37,098 nt of DNA from contig JAUCBJ010004717.1 in assembly GCA_032718475.1 (NCBI GenBank), positions 1 to 37,098 of the forward strand, written 5' to 3'. Each line of letters begins with the position of its first letter. The first letter of the stretch is position 1. The DNA comes from Nemertoderma westbladi. Lineage: Eukaryota > Xenacoelomorpha > Nemertodermatida > Nemertodermatidae. The translations under genes and the position numbers were made by a program. Shown piece by piece: positions 19,310-29,159 of the stretch. The notes under the pieces were generated by a model. The model searched no databases. It worked only from the letters and a program-made list of their open reading frames with translations, and was not told the DNA's origin.

Positions 19310-19937
19310 TGTAAGCGGATTCAATTCCCTGCACTACCCAGCGGGAAATGGGCGAAGTGGCTTTTTACAAATTACAGTTGGGAAGGTGACATTACCAATA
19401 TAATGTCACCTAATAACCAACTCAGGCAACACACACTGCCGGCCACGTATAGAGTTGAGAGGCCATAAGCCATCTCAAAGGGACAAAGGGGCTAGCAGGG
19501 CTAGCACGTGGGGATAGTGGCAGCATGGAGTGGCGAGATGGAAATCAATTGGGTTAGCCAATGATGGGAAGGGAAAACAGGTGATTGGAACGCATCTATT
19601 GGCCAGACCACTCAATACAGTAGCAGTGATTAATATGTGTTAATAATATATAACCGTTGTACTTGTGGATTATGATTCAGTTGGTATCTGTAAAGTTGTG
19701 AGACCGGAATGGTTTTTAATCGTCGTCGTCATTACCGTGCTATTATATTCTGACTGTGCTATTATTATGTTCTGTGATTATAACAACTGAGACTAAAACT
19801 GAGTTATTTCAACGGCCTCCGGCCTATTATATTATATCCTGACCACAGCCTTTCAGCAGCCTACAGATGCGGCGACGCGTATAATACCAAGACAACACAC
19901 CGGTCGGGATTTAGTAACCATCTCCTGATTCCCGTCA
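19310..19937 (+). mobile_element. Probable LTR of the Gag element
   Basis: A G10 tract (19300-19309) ends directly at TGTAAGCGGATTC, like a polypurine tract followed by an LTR start. The region is non-coding, has TATA-like AATATATAA near 19645, and runs to ...CCCGTCACA at the satellite edge, or ends earlier if TTTAGTAACC (about 19910) is the start of internal sequence. No second copy exists in the window, so the LTR call rests on position and TG...CA ends only. Confidence 0.4.
19384..19411 (+). other. Hairpin, 11-bp perfect stem
   Basis: AGGTGACATTA (19384-19394) pairs with TAATGTCACCT (19401-19411); loop CCAATA. Confidence 0.8.
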
Positions 19938-21567
19938 CAATGCTGGCCACAACAAAGTCAGTGAGCTGGCCACAACAAAGTCAGTAAGCTGGATGGGTGG
20001 AGTCAGCACACTGGCCACAACAAAGTCAGTAAGCTGGACTGGAGGAGTCAGCACACTGGCCACAACAAATTCGGCAAACTGGCATGTAGGAGTCAGCACG
20101 CTGGTCACAACGAAGTCTGTGAGCTGGCCTGGAGGAGTCAGCACGCTGCTGGTCACAACAAAGTCAGTGAGCTGACCTGGAGGAGCAGAATGCTGGCCCA
20201 GAGGAGTCATCACATTGGCTACAACAAAGTCAGTGAGCTGGCCTGGAGGAGTCAGCACGCTGGCCCAGAGGAGTCAGCAAGCTGGCCTAGAGGAGTCAGC
20301 ACGCTGGTCCAGAGGAGTCAGCATGCTGGCCTGGAGGAGTCAGCACGCTGGCCTGGAGGAATCAGCACGCTGGCCTGGAGGAGTCAGAACGCTGGCCTGG
20401 AGGAGTCAGCACGCTGGCCCACAGGAGTCAGCACGCTGGCCCAGAGGAGTCAGCACGCTGGCACAGAGAAGTCAGCACGCTGGCCTAGAGGAGTCAGCAC
20501 GCTGGCCCAGAGGAGTCAACACGCTGGCCTAGAGGAGTCAACACGCTGGCCCAGAGGAGTCATCACGCTGGCCACAACAAAGTCAGTGAGCTGGCCCAGA
20601 AGAGTCAGCACGCTGGCCCAGAGTAGTCAGCACGCTGGTCACAACAAAATCAGTGAGCTGGCCCAAAGGAGTCAGCACGCTGGCCCAGAGGAGTCAGCAC
20701 GCTGGCCCAGAGGAGTCATCACGCTGGCCACAACAAAGTCAGTGAGCTGGCCCAGAGGAGTCAGCACGCTGGCCCAGAGTAGTAAGCACGCTGGCCACAA
20801 CAAAATCAGTGAGCTGGCCCAAAGGAGTCAGCACGCTGGCCCAAAGGAGTCAGCACGCTGGCTCAGAGGAGTAAGCACGCTGGCCCAGAGGAGTCAACAT
20901 ACTGGCCCACAGGAGTCAGCACCCTGGCTCAGAGGAGTCAGCACGCTTGCCCAGATGAGTCAGCACGCTGGCCCAGAGGAGTCAGCACGCTGGCCACAAC
21001 AAAGTCAGTGAGCTGGCATGGAGGAGTCAGCACGCTGGCCCAGAGGAGTCAGCACGCTGGCCCAGAGGAGTCAGCACGCTGGCCCAGAGGAGTCATCACG
21101 CTGGCCACAACAAAGTCAGTGAGCTGACCTGGAGGAGTCAGCACGCTGACCCAGAGGAGTCATCACGCTGGCCACAACAAAGTCAGTGAGCTGGCCTGGA
21201 GGAGTCAGCATGCTGGCCCAGTGGAGACATCACGCTGTCCTCAACAAAGTCAGTGAGCTGGCCTGGACGAGTCAGCATGCTGGCCCAGAGGAGTCATCAC
21301 GCTGGCCACAACAAAGTCAGCGAGCTGGCCTGGAGGAGTCAGCATGCTGGCCCAGAGGAGTCAGCACAATGGCCAAGAGGAGTCAGCACGCTGGCCTGGA
21401 GGAGTCAGCATGCTGCTGGTCACAACAAAGTCAGTGAGCTGGCCTGGAGGAGTCAGCATGCTGGCCACAACAAAGTCAGTGAGCTGGCCTGGAGGAGTCA
21501 GCATGCTGGCCACAACAAAGTCAGTGAGCTGGCCTGGAGGAGTCAGCACGCTGGCCACAACAGAATG
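19938..21567. repeat. 22/23/45-bp satellite, right block
   Basis: Mixed array: 45-bp dimers (GTCAGTGAGCTGGCCTGGAG-type plus GTCAGCACGCTGGCCACAAC-type) at both ends, and runs of a 22-bp monomer (GTCAGCACGCTGGCCCAGAG plus GA) in the middle (about 20240-21090). Three 22-bp units equal 22 codons, so long frames such as 20190-21011 arise by chance and are not genes. Same family as 13139-13662. The last four dimers (about 21390-21560) are nearly identical, pointing to recent expansion. Confidence 0.95.
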
Positions 21568-23164
21568 ATTATCATTCTCTACTTTCTTATTGTCATTAGA
21601 ACCTCCTAATTCAAGCTCTTTCTTATTGGTAGAATATTCTAATATTTAAATCGTCCAATCAGAGACTCGACTGCTTGAAAGTAGGATGTTCTAACGCCGC
21701 CTTTCAAATACACATTAAATCACAAGCATTTCACACGTACCTTATATAAATTGAAACCGAGAGTCTTGCGCATCTTTTGACACTAAAATTATTTCCATTA
21801 ATGATGAGGAACATTGATAAAATTATGTTTTCAGCACAATTTCTAGCAGCAAGTAAGCCCTACAGATTAGATTTATAATACCACTAAACTTAAATACCGA
21901 TCAGCCGGTACTATAATAATTGGTAGTGCTACTTGCATATTAAAAATGTGTACCGGCTACCAACTGTACCGGCTACCAACTGTTAAGCTTGGTAAACCCA
22001 ACTTAAAGAAGTTAGCTGCAAGCAATACTCAAATACTGCAATAGGCTGATACGGCTGTGTGATTGCATACAGTCAGGCAAACGTCCGAGTTTGCAATTGT
22101 GAACAGCATTCTATCAATCTTCGTCATCATTAAGTTAATTAATTGTAGTGTTTAAATGACGCGCAAGACTCTCCATTTTCAATTGATATCATCCATAAGT
22201 GCAATAATTGAGATTTAAAGTGTATATGAATGATTCAAAAATCACTATCCATAGAAACCAAGATAAGAAATTATCAGATCACGTTGTAGTGACGTAAAAT
22301 CGGTAGCAACCAATCACAGCCGTCGATTTAAAAATTGGCTTCTCGTGGTTACTTAAAGCCGTTTTTTCATGTTTTAAAAGAAACATGCCCCGCCTCCGCT
22401 ATTCAGGGCATCTTGTTTCTCCTTATTCAATTGTTTATACCCCGAAACATTTTTTCGCGCACTATCCCTATTAGGTAACTTAGGTAATAGCAGCAATATT
22501 GTTTTGATTTAGTAGTTATTGTTATAATGAGAAATAATGAGTTAACTATGAAATAAAAATTATTAGAGAGCACAACCTGTAAAATAAGAAGATTCAGCAG
22601 CAGGAGTACTAGATTATTACATACTGGTCTCGTTACAGGCATATACATCTCACTGTTGATTCTCAATTAAATTGAGTTCATTAACTCTCGCTCTCGTTTA
22701 TTGTTTTTTCCTGTGTCTGTTTTGCTTCCTTTGTATAGCAGGGGGTGAAGATGTAGGTATATAATTTACGAGTAACATCTGTAGACTTTAACATCCTACT
22801 GGTTGTATTACTGGGTAGATGATGAAGAATAATTTAGTTATCATGCTGGGTCTCATGTATAAATAATATTGATCATGCGGGATCGAATGCATAATATTTT
22901 ATGCATTGTAGTTGATAACTCATATTCTTATTTCTCAGTAATTATTGAACTCCATAGTACATTATATATGTTTACACAAACATAGCACCACTACAATTAA
23001 ATTACATGTGGACATTACAGTACACCGTTTGTAAAAGAAGGAAGATACCTACCTCTTTTGCGTGTAAGTTTTTGAGTTTTTTGTAAATAACTACTGTAGT
23101 ATGTTGTATCCGATTTTTACTCGGTATAAAATAGTAATTCATATAATATGTAATAGGCTCTCAT
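21568..23164. other. AT-rich non-coding stretch
   Basis: No coding sequence recognised; the minus frame 22427-22666 is a random AT-rich ORF. Contains a direct duplication of TACCGGCTACCAACTG (about 21952-21983) and, at 22192-22250, the inverted copy of the repeat at 12960-13020. Confidence 0.5.
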
Positions 23165-23457
23165 ATATAAAGTAAAGTAAAGTAAAAGTAAATTTTCTTC
23201 GGCCGCTAGGCCAGGGATTACGCACGAAGTCTGACGACTTATTTCCAGTGCGGTCCCCCCAGAACTTTACTCCCCAGAGGAAACTCCAGTACTCATTTAG
23301 CTACCACTTAAGGATGCAAGGCAGAGATGCGCCCTGGCAGGTCCCTTTAAAGCATTCGTGCCGAAACGAAAACTGCCCTGGCCCATGTGAGGATCGAACC
23401 CACGACCTACAGGAGATGTGAATTCAATGCAACCACTACACCAAGGTGGAACCTTAA
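23165..23457 (-). mobile_element. tRNA-derived SINE with AGTAA-type tail
   Basis: On the minus strand a tRNA-like head carries an A box (TGGTGTAGTGG, 23433-23443) and a B box (GGGTTCGATCC, 23391-23401), the internal RNA polymerase III promoter. A non-tRNA body follows, then a simple tail of TTTAC units (plus strand AGTAAAGTAAAGTAAAAGTA, 23170-23190). Acceptor ends do not pair well, so this is a SINE and not a tRNA gene. Its 3' domain (CTGGAAATAAGT ... GTAATCC) recurs at 24290-24345. Confidence 0.75.
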
Positions 23458-23499
23458 TATAATAATAGATTATTAATAGAGAATTAATTATATAATAAT

Positions 23500-23601
23500 A
23501 GTATACTCTGACATAAGTAGCACAACAGAGTTCGAACTCATGACAGCTATGACAGACTGCACAGCTGTAACCCTACAACACAAAGTCCCTCCGACCATCC
23601 C
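23500..23601 (-). mobile_element. Second tRNA-derived SINE-like fragment
   Basis: The minus strand shows TTGTGTTGTAGGGTTACAGC (A-box-like) and, about 45 bases on, GAGTTCGAACTC (B-box-like), followed by AT-rich sequence. The spacing fits a tRNA head. Heavily diverged, no good cloverleaf. Confidence 0.4.
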
Positions 23602-23803
23602 GGTACCCCCCACAGTCAGACTCTCCCCCAAAAGTCAAACCCATCACCATAACCTACAACAACTCCCCCATTCAAGGGATAATTAATATACTTCACTCGT
23701 AAACTATTAATTATCCATTGAATCAATAATATGATAATGTACTGGTTATATAACAGTATATATAGCGGTTTATTCCCTCTTTCCTAATTTCCAGTTTTAT
23801 TGA

Positions 23804-24155
23804 TCACCTGAAACGCTTTCGAGTTTGAATAATGTGTCTTCTGATAATAATCCCAAAACAATCGACTTCGAGCATCATAGAACTTGGCATCCGATGGTCA
23901 GTAGCTTCCAGCCACTTCGAATTGCGTCGACCACGACCAACATTTCTTACCCACACCTTATCTTCCGGTTTATACTTTAACTTATTACCAAGTTGAGGAA
24001 CATTTATGCGCTGTAAAGTTAAACGATTATGCAAAGAATAACCCATTAATATCTTAGCGGGCGACTTTCCTCCCTCCAATGGTTGTAGCACGATAATTTC
24101 CTTCAATTTCATCAGACCATTCTTTGCTAGTGACTCTTTAACCGCAATAATTTAT
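23804..24155 (-). pseudogene. Ty3-class retrotransposon integrase C-terminus
   Basis: The minus frame reads AVKESLAKNGL, then GGKSPAKILMGYSLHNRL, KYKPEDKVWVRNVGRGRRNS and GIIIRRHIIQTRKRF. GKSPAxxLMGxxLxxRL followed by a short basic VWVRN strand and the RRHIxQxR ending is the standard C-terminal end of Ty3-type integrases. No LTR is recognisable beyond it, and the integrase core with its catalytic residues is absent. It is in the same orientation as the RT/RNase H fragment at 25619-26190, so both probably come from one element whose middle was lost. Confidence 0.8.
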
Positions 24156-24189
24156 ATTGTCCGTTTAAATCCTTTTTTTGTCCTTTTTT

Positions 24190-24345
24190 TTTTACTTTTT
24201 AGATAGATAGATTTATTTATACATTATGTAAAAACAATAACAAATACACCAAACAATGTACCGGTATAAAGGTATTGTCCAACATAACATATAGGATTAC
24301 CCCTAAAGCTTTGCAGCTTATTTCCAATGGGGTCCTTTATGTTAC
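24190..24345 (-). repeat. SINE/LINE 3' domain with (ATCT)n tail
   Basis: On the minus strand CATTGGAAATAAGCTGCAAA ... GGGGTAATCC matches the 3' body of the SINE at 23165-23457, then runs to AATAAATCTATCTATC, a microsatellite-type end. Suggests a shared 3' module, as SINEs borrow from partner LINEs. Confidence 0.55.
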
Positions 24346-24906
24346 TTGGTTACAAATACAATATTACACTACGCTAACCTAAAACCAATATACAACGTAA
24401 TTACACTATGTACATGTACAACTTTACCGAGAGCGTGACAATGTTCGACTCAACGATAAAGATGTAATGTACAGAACAATTTATTATAAAACGTAATTAC
24501 AGTATAAATAGTAAATAATTAATAAACTAATAACTTACTGTAGGACTATTGTACCTATTTTTACATTGCATTGCATTTTATGTCCTCCAGAAATCTACCG
24601 TTAGGTTCCATGCTACCGATTTCTCTACTGCTGTTCTCTCAGGCTATCAGTACCGGTATTAGTATATATAGCACTATTTTGCAGTATTGCTGTATTGTAT
24701 GTACAGATGTAGGTATAAAGCAGGTATTTTAGGTATTTTAGTACCGGTACCGGCACCGGTACTGCTGTAGGCCTACTGTGTTGCCTAACATTTAAATACG
24801 GTAATGGTAGGCCTGTGCTAATCAATTTTAAATAATTGATAGGCCAAACTGGATTGTGGAATATGTGGATATACCTTTCACATAATTTATCAGTTTTATA
24901 ATGGAT
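24346..24906. other. Non-coding stretch
   Basis: No ORF of interest. GTACCGG motifs cluster at 24740-24770 (TACCGGTACCGGCACCGGTA). TATCAGTACCG near 24643 resembles part of the TRIM LTR (33733), too short to call. Confidence 0.4.
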
Positions 24907-25618
24907 CATTTATCGTTTATTGTTTTGGTTAGGAAATCCCGCCTCTGTAACCTGCTCCTTTCCCTCAATTAGTTAAGTGATCGTTTATTGTTTTGGTTAG
25001 AAAATCCCGCCTCTGTAACCTGCTCCTTTCCCTGAATTGGTAAAGTGATCGCTTATTGTTTTGGTTAGAAAATCCCGCCTCTGTAACCTGCTCCTTTCCC
25101 TCAATTAGTTAAGTGATAGTTTATTGTTTTGGTTAGAAAATCCCGCCTCTGTAACCTGCTCCTTTCCCTCAATTAGTTAAGTGATCGTTTATTGTTTTGG
25201 TTAGGAATTCCCGCCTCTGTAACCTGCTCCTTTCTCTCAATTGGTAATGTTATCGTTTATTGTTTTAGTTAGAAAATCCCGTCTCTGTAACCTGCTCCTT
25301 TCCCTGATTTGGTAAAGTGACTGTTTATTGTTTTGGTTAGAAAATCCCGCCTCAGTAACCTGCTCCTTTCTCTCAATTGGTAATGTTATCGTTTATTGTT
25401 TCGGTTAGAAAATCCCGTCTCTGTAACCTGCTCCTTTCCCTGATTTGGTAAAGTGACTGTTTATTGTTTTGGTTAGAAAATCCCGCCGCTGTAACCCGCT
25501 CCTTTCCCTCAATTAGTTAAATGTTCGTTTATTGTTTTGGTTAGAAAGGCCCGCCTCTGTAACCTGCTCCTTTCCTTCATTTGGTAAAGTGACTGTTTAT
25601 TGTTTTAGTTAGAAAATC
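24907..25618. repeat. 68-bp minisatellite, about 10 copies
   Basis: Unit starts TCGTTTATTGTTTTGGTTAG, with starts at 24913, 24981, 25049, 25117, 25185 and so on, 68 bp apart; point variants such as CTCAATTAG/CTGATTTGG alternate between units. On the minus strand each unit carries AGCAGGTTACAG, and the last unit meets Ty3 sequence AGCAGGTTAATGCC, so the two share an AGCAGGTTA junction. Confidence 0.95.
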
Positions 25619-26190
25619 CGGCATTAACCTGCTGGCTTAACATGCCACTGGATATTCCTTCCCATTAACGCGATGTGATAAAACGACACCCAATCCTTTT
25701 TGCGATGCATCTCATGACAATATCAATGGCTTATCTGGATCATAGTGGGTTAATGTAGGAGCGGACAACAATACGTCTTTTATTTCCTAAAATGACTCCT
25801 CCTGTTCTCTATCCCATTCCCATTTTGCCCTTTTTTAAAGGGCAAAATATAAAGAGGCTGAGCAATTGCAGACAAATTCCTAACAAATCCGGAATAAAAT
25901 TTAACCATGCCTAGAAAACTCTGCAAACCAGAACCATTTGTTGGTGCCGGCATATCCACAATAGTGCGTACACTTTCACTGTCAGTCGACCTCCCTTTAT
26001 CTGAAATAATAAAACCGAAGTATTTCACTGTGTTTGTAGCAAATGAGCACTTGTCCTCTCGAAGTCTAATGCCAGCTGATTGAAGACGATCGAACACCTG
26101 TCGGATTAGCTTTAAATGATCATCCAAATTTTTTGATGCTAATAATATGTCATCCAATGATACAAACACATTGCCAACTTTCAAAATGCA
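25619..26190 (-). pseudogene. Ty3-class retrotransposon RT C-terminal half and RNase H start
   Basis: The minus strand encodes NVFVSLDDILLASKNLDDHL (active-site box SLDD, where the family has Y-x-D-D; 26147-26165), then RLREDKCSFATNTVKYFGFI, LQSFLGMVKFYSGFVRNLS and AQPLYILPFKKGQ. A frame change near 25800 leads to FxEIKDVLLSAPTLTHYD, DASQKGLGVVLSH (RNase H first catalytic Asp) and KEYPVAC-ASRL. Stops interrupt at several points. The sequence is cut sharply by the 68-bp array after SRL, and on the other side near 26190, upstream of the palm. Confidence 0.85.
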
Positions 26191-26855
26191 CTAGTCCTAA
26201 AAATGTTCTACAGTATCTTACTTGAAAGTTGAAAGCTGGCATTTCCAGCATTGACAGCCAATCAGAAGTAATGTTTATAAATTATAGCAGGGGTATTTAT
26301 GTTATACATTACCTTTTAAGGTTAGAAGTATAGTCTTGCATAGCCCGGTATAACCTTCCTCCACTTGCTATCTCTATGCGGTTCTATAGATGAGAGTAAT
26401 TCATCAAAGGATGAAATTGACATTCTCGTTTATATAATTAAAAATTTCCTTTATTTATTTTATACAATCTGCCCGTAAATCTTGATAAATTTTTCCGATA
26501 ACGCCGTACATCAACCTTTTTTTATTTAATCGGGTGAACCCAATATTGGCGTTTATTTCGCCGCCTATCTAATGCATAATTATGCTGATATTACGTCATC
26601 GATTTAGTTATCCATATTAAAAATTATTAATTTAGATAAAATAAAAAAAACACTCAATCTAGAAAACAATACAGATTTTTATAACTGCTAACTGAATATT
26701 GCTCAACCCTTTATATCTATCTGGTCTGAGCAATATATACAATAATTTTTATGAGATGAAAGTTGATAGTTTATGTGTGAACCGGGACTTAGTTATTTGA
26801 AAGTTGATAGTTGAAATTAGAATGTTGAAAGTTGAAAGCTCATTTGTGACCCGGG
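26191..26855. other. AT-rich non-coding stretch
   Basis: Contains imperfect copies of TGAAAGTTGATAGTT/TGAAAGTTGAAAGCT at 26221, 26757, 26799 and 26822. No supported gene; the minus frame 26749-26982 follows these repeats. Confidence 0.45.
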
Positions 26856-27083
26856 CCTTAATGATATAACATTTGCAGAGGTTTGTGCTCCTGCTAATAA
26901 AATGAAAACCAAAAGAGCATGTGGCATTGATGAAGTTCAATCTAAGGTCATTAAGAGAGAGTAATGCCACTATTACACTCACTCCATACTAGGTGGGTGA
27001 TGTACTGGAATAAAGTCACCTTACCAGAATTCAAGAAACCTTGTCTGGTTCCAGTTCCCAACGAACATGCTGTACAGCTGTAA
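26856..27083 (+). pseudogene. LINE RT N-terminal fragment
   Basis: Plus frame NDITFAEVCAPANKMKTKRA then CGIDEVQSKVIKRE, a stop, and after a frame change LHTRWVMYWNKVTLPEFKKP and CLVPVPNEHAVQL. The pattern (KMK-x-x-[KR]-ACGIDEV ... W-x-x-x-x-x-P-x-x-[WF]-K-x-x-x-x-VPVP) is the start of a LINE RT finger domain. Everything after is missing: a short relic next to the crystallin-like exon. Confidence 0.65.
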
Positions 27084-27175
27084 TCATCTACCTTAATAAC
27101 TATTTACTACATTAAATTTAAATTTATTAGCTATTATTTAATAAAGATAAACTAACTCATTTCAGATTTCCTATA

Positions 27176-27384
27176 ATGGCAATTGAAACAGTTATATTTA
27201 TTGCTATTGCAATTGGTGTTAGCAGCGGAGCAACTGTTAACGTTTGTGAGCCTCTCATTGAACTCTACAAAGAGGACAACCTTGTGGGAACGAAGATGGA
27301 CATCTCTTCGGAAACAGATGCAGTTCAATTAGCATCTCTAAACATGTTGGATGCTGTTCGATCAGTCAGCGTCAAGTGTGGCAT
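27176..27384 (+). CDS. Secreted beta/gamma-crystallin-like protein, first coding exon
   Basis: An acceptor-like AACTCATTTCAG ends at 27165, ATG is at 27176, and a strong donor AT|GTGAGT lies at 27385. 69 codons plus two bases: a hydrophobic signal peptide (MAIETVIFIAIAIGVSSGA), then VNVCEPLIELYKEDNLVGTK and AVRSVSVKCG. IxLYxxxNLxGxxxxI...S...N.LDxVRSVxVxxG is the Greek-key pattern Y-x-x-x-x-F-x-G plus the closing SVxVxxG strand, with Leu in place of the usual aromatic. This would be one motif; a domain needs two, the second in a later exon not found before 28170. Extra cysteines fit a secreted form. Medium confidence: no partner exon is visible. Confidence 0.5.
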
Positions 27385-27712
27385 GTGAGTAATTTGTGTA
27401 TTATACAACAAGTCGACAAATATATGTTCAATAACATGTTTATTGTTAATATGCATTGTCGGTCTGTTAATAAGTTGTCTGTCTGTTATTTTGGACCAAT
27501 TTTCAAATGCTTTGCATTTATGACTGTAATATCATTTTCAACTATAACTGATAAAAATGTTTTAAGGTTCATAGAAATAATAAGTAACACTGAAATATCA
27601 CCTTGTATAATATACTACTATAAATGACTACTAGAGTAGATCATCACTCAAATTTTACTTATCACACTTATAAACTAGAAAACCATCAAGCTGGCTTAAT
27701 TTAACCTTATTA
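27385..27712 (+). other. Probable intron after the crystallin-like exon
   Basis: AT-rich; begins with the GTGAGT donor. The plus frame 27376-27627 has no domain. No matching acceptor and exon could be fixed. Confidence 0.35.
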
Positions 27713-28170
27713 GTACCGAGCTATAAAATGTTGTACAATTACAAATACTGTGTCATATTGACCCCATTCTAAAATCTACAAATTTTAACGAAAACGTCTG
27801 ATTTTTGTTTGTACGTAGATTTCACTAGTCTGAATCCGACCGAAAAAAAAAATTTCGAAAACTGTACTGGGTGGGGTGGATATTGCAGCACCAAAATTAC
27901 AAGTAGTGAACAATTTTCATAAAATTTGAAAGTTACAATTTTCGGCTAATTGATTTTCAATACAGGTTTTCTGGGGCGCAAAATCCAATATAAAATATTT
28001 AAAAATGATCTGATTACTATAAATGGCTGTTTTAGTCCTCTATGTAGGTAAAAAATGAAAAAAACAAGTAACCACCAGCACTATTCAGTTTGAACACAAA
28101 ATTTTTAATACACTAGAAATTAACATTTTCAGGTTTTCATAGGGGCGCTGAATCTAATGGAATACATTTA
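27713..28170 (+). repeat. Interspersed repeat 'A', plus-strand copy
   Basis: About 400 bp that match, inverted, 36021-36432. Landmarks in order: CTAAAATCTACAAATTTTAACG, AAAATTTGAAAGTTACAA, ATAAATGGCTGTTTTAGTCC, ATTCAGTTTGAACACAAAAT, TTAGATTCAGCGCCCCTATG (last on the minus strand). AT-rich, no coding capacity. Confidence 0.85.
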
Positions 28171-29159
28171 TACTTTTCCAGATAATTGCTACTCGTACTT
28201 TTCGGCGTAATATGGCACGTTTTGGTGCTAGCACCAAATTTCGTACCCGTCACCAAAAAGTACAAGTTTGAGATGTCCAATGTTGTTTTTATTGATTCCA
28301 TTGGCTTCAGGACCTTCACAAACCGCTATAACGCAAGAAACAAGATGATACTATCTATTGATCAATTTGCTTATTATCAAAAATTTGTTGCTGGCACAAC
28401 AATCTTCACCCTCCAGCGAATACTCACTGGGGACTTATAGTCTGTGCCTATCTAAAATTCCAATTTCCTGGGTGATAGCTGGCTAGCGATGGCCCAATGC
28501 ATCGGCCAGCTAGGTCTCCTGAAATAACCCCCTGTGATATCTTCCTCTGGAAGTATGGGGCTATTTGAAGAATATTGTGTACGCTCACATGTTAACCATC
28601 ATTGAACAACTCAAATATGCAATTAAACAAGCCTTCACCACTATTCCCTTTCTTTGTTTTTTGACTCATAGCTTAATGAAATGTCTGCCAAGTTACTCAA
28701 AGTCAGATATTTATTACCTTGGTACATTACAATGGTTTTTATTTTTATGTATCTAATTAGTCATTAGCATTGTCAGGTCAGGCCAAGTCCCCAGATCCTG
28801 CTACCACTATGGCAGTAATGTGGTATTACCTGTAGCTGTCAGCCCAGTAGGGCAGGCCCGATAAGCATAGCCTATTCATTATTTAGTTGATCAAGAGTGG
28901 GTTGGTTTAGCCCCGTCAACTAAAATAAGTCATTGAGGGCTATTTAAACAGCGACAAGCCGTCTTCAGGGCGCGACAAGATCTTAAAAACATAAACATTA
29001 CGACATTTTGCGACATAGATCTTAAAAACTTGCTGGTATAGAAAATTCATATAAATTTTTTTTTAACATAAATCGATCTGGTTAGTACAGTGGATCAAAT
29101 ACCAAATAAATGTACGACACCTTATGGGGACTTAATAAAGTGGATCAAATTTCAGCACT
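28171..29159. other. Non-coding stretch
   Basis: The plus frame 28186-28440 is open but shows no domain or signal. GATCTTAAAAAC occurs twice (28979 and 29021). Around 28790-28870 a GC-richer piece (GGCAGTAATGTGGTATTACC) may be an old repeat. Confidence 0.4.

Larger units (their letters stand above)
19019..19480 (+). other. Chain of perfect hairpins (structured RNA candidate)
   Basis: Consecutive non-overlapping stems in about 460 bases: AGTCC/GGACT (19019-19032), CGTCT/AGACG (19094-19110), a 10-bp stem (19118-19151), GGGGcCAGC/GCTGaCCCC (19176-19200), a nested stem (19209-19252), an 11-bp stem (19271-19299), an 11-bp stem (19384-19411) and a bulged 9-bp stem (19455-19478). A G10 tract lies between. 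Perfect 10-11-bp arms with 6-14-nt loops are not expected by chance at this density. Role unknown: packaging, dimerisation or 3' processing of the element RNA are possibilities. Confidence 0.6.
13690..19935 (+). mobile_element. BEL/Pao-like gag-only LTR retroelement, degraded
   Basis: A visibly GC- and purine-rich island between two blocks of one satellite. All recognisable coding parts are on the plus strand and follow Gag order: coiled-coil N-terminus, glycine-rich linker, DUF1759-like region, a long unrecognised middle, two CCHC zinc knuckles, and a C-terminal domain ending at 18604. No RT, RNase H, integrase or protease motif is seen. The 3' end has a hairpin-rich region, a G10 tract usable as polypurine tract, and a probable LTR starting TGTAAGCGG. 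No 5' LTR is seen. It is either a non-autonomous Gag-carrying element or a copy whose pol was deleted. Confidence 0.6.

Noticed and set aside
20190-21609. Long open frames in the right satellite (20190-21011, 20215-20532, 21253-21609)
   Set aside because: They encode only the repeat unit in three registers; no start context or conserved domain.
23391-23443. Functional tRNA gene on the minus strand
   Set aside because: A and B boxes are good, but acceptor arms do not pair and a SINE body plus simple tail follow.
28186-28440. 84-codon plus-strand ORF as a gene or second crystallin exon
   Set aside because: No Greek-key pattern, signal or splice phase match to 27384; it starts at the edge of repeat A.
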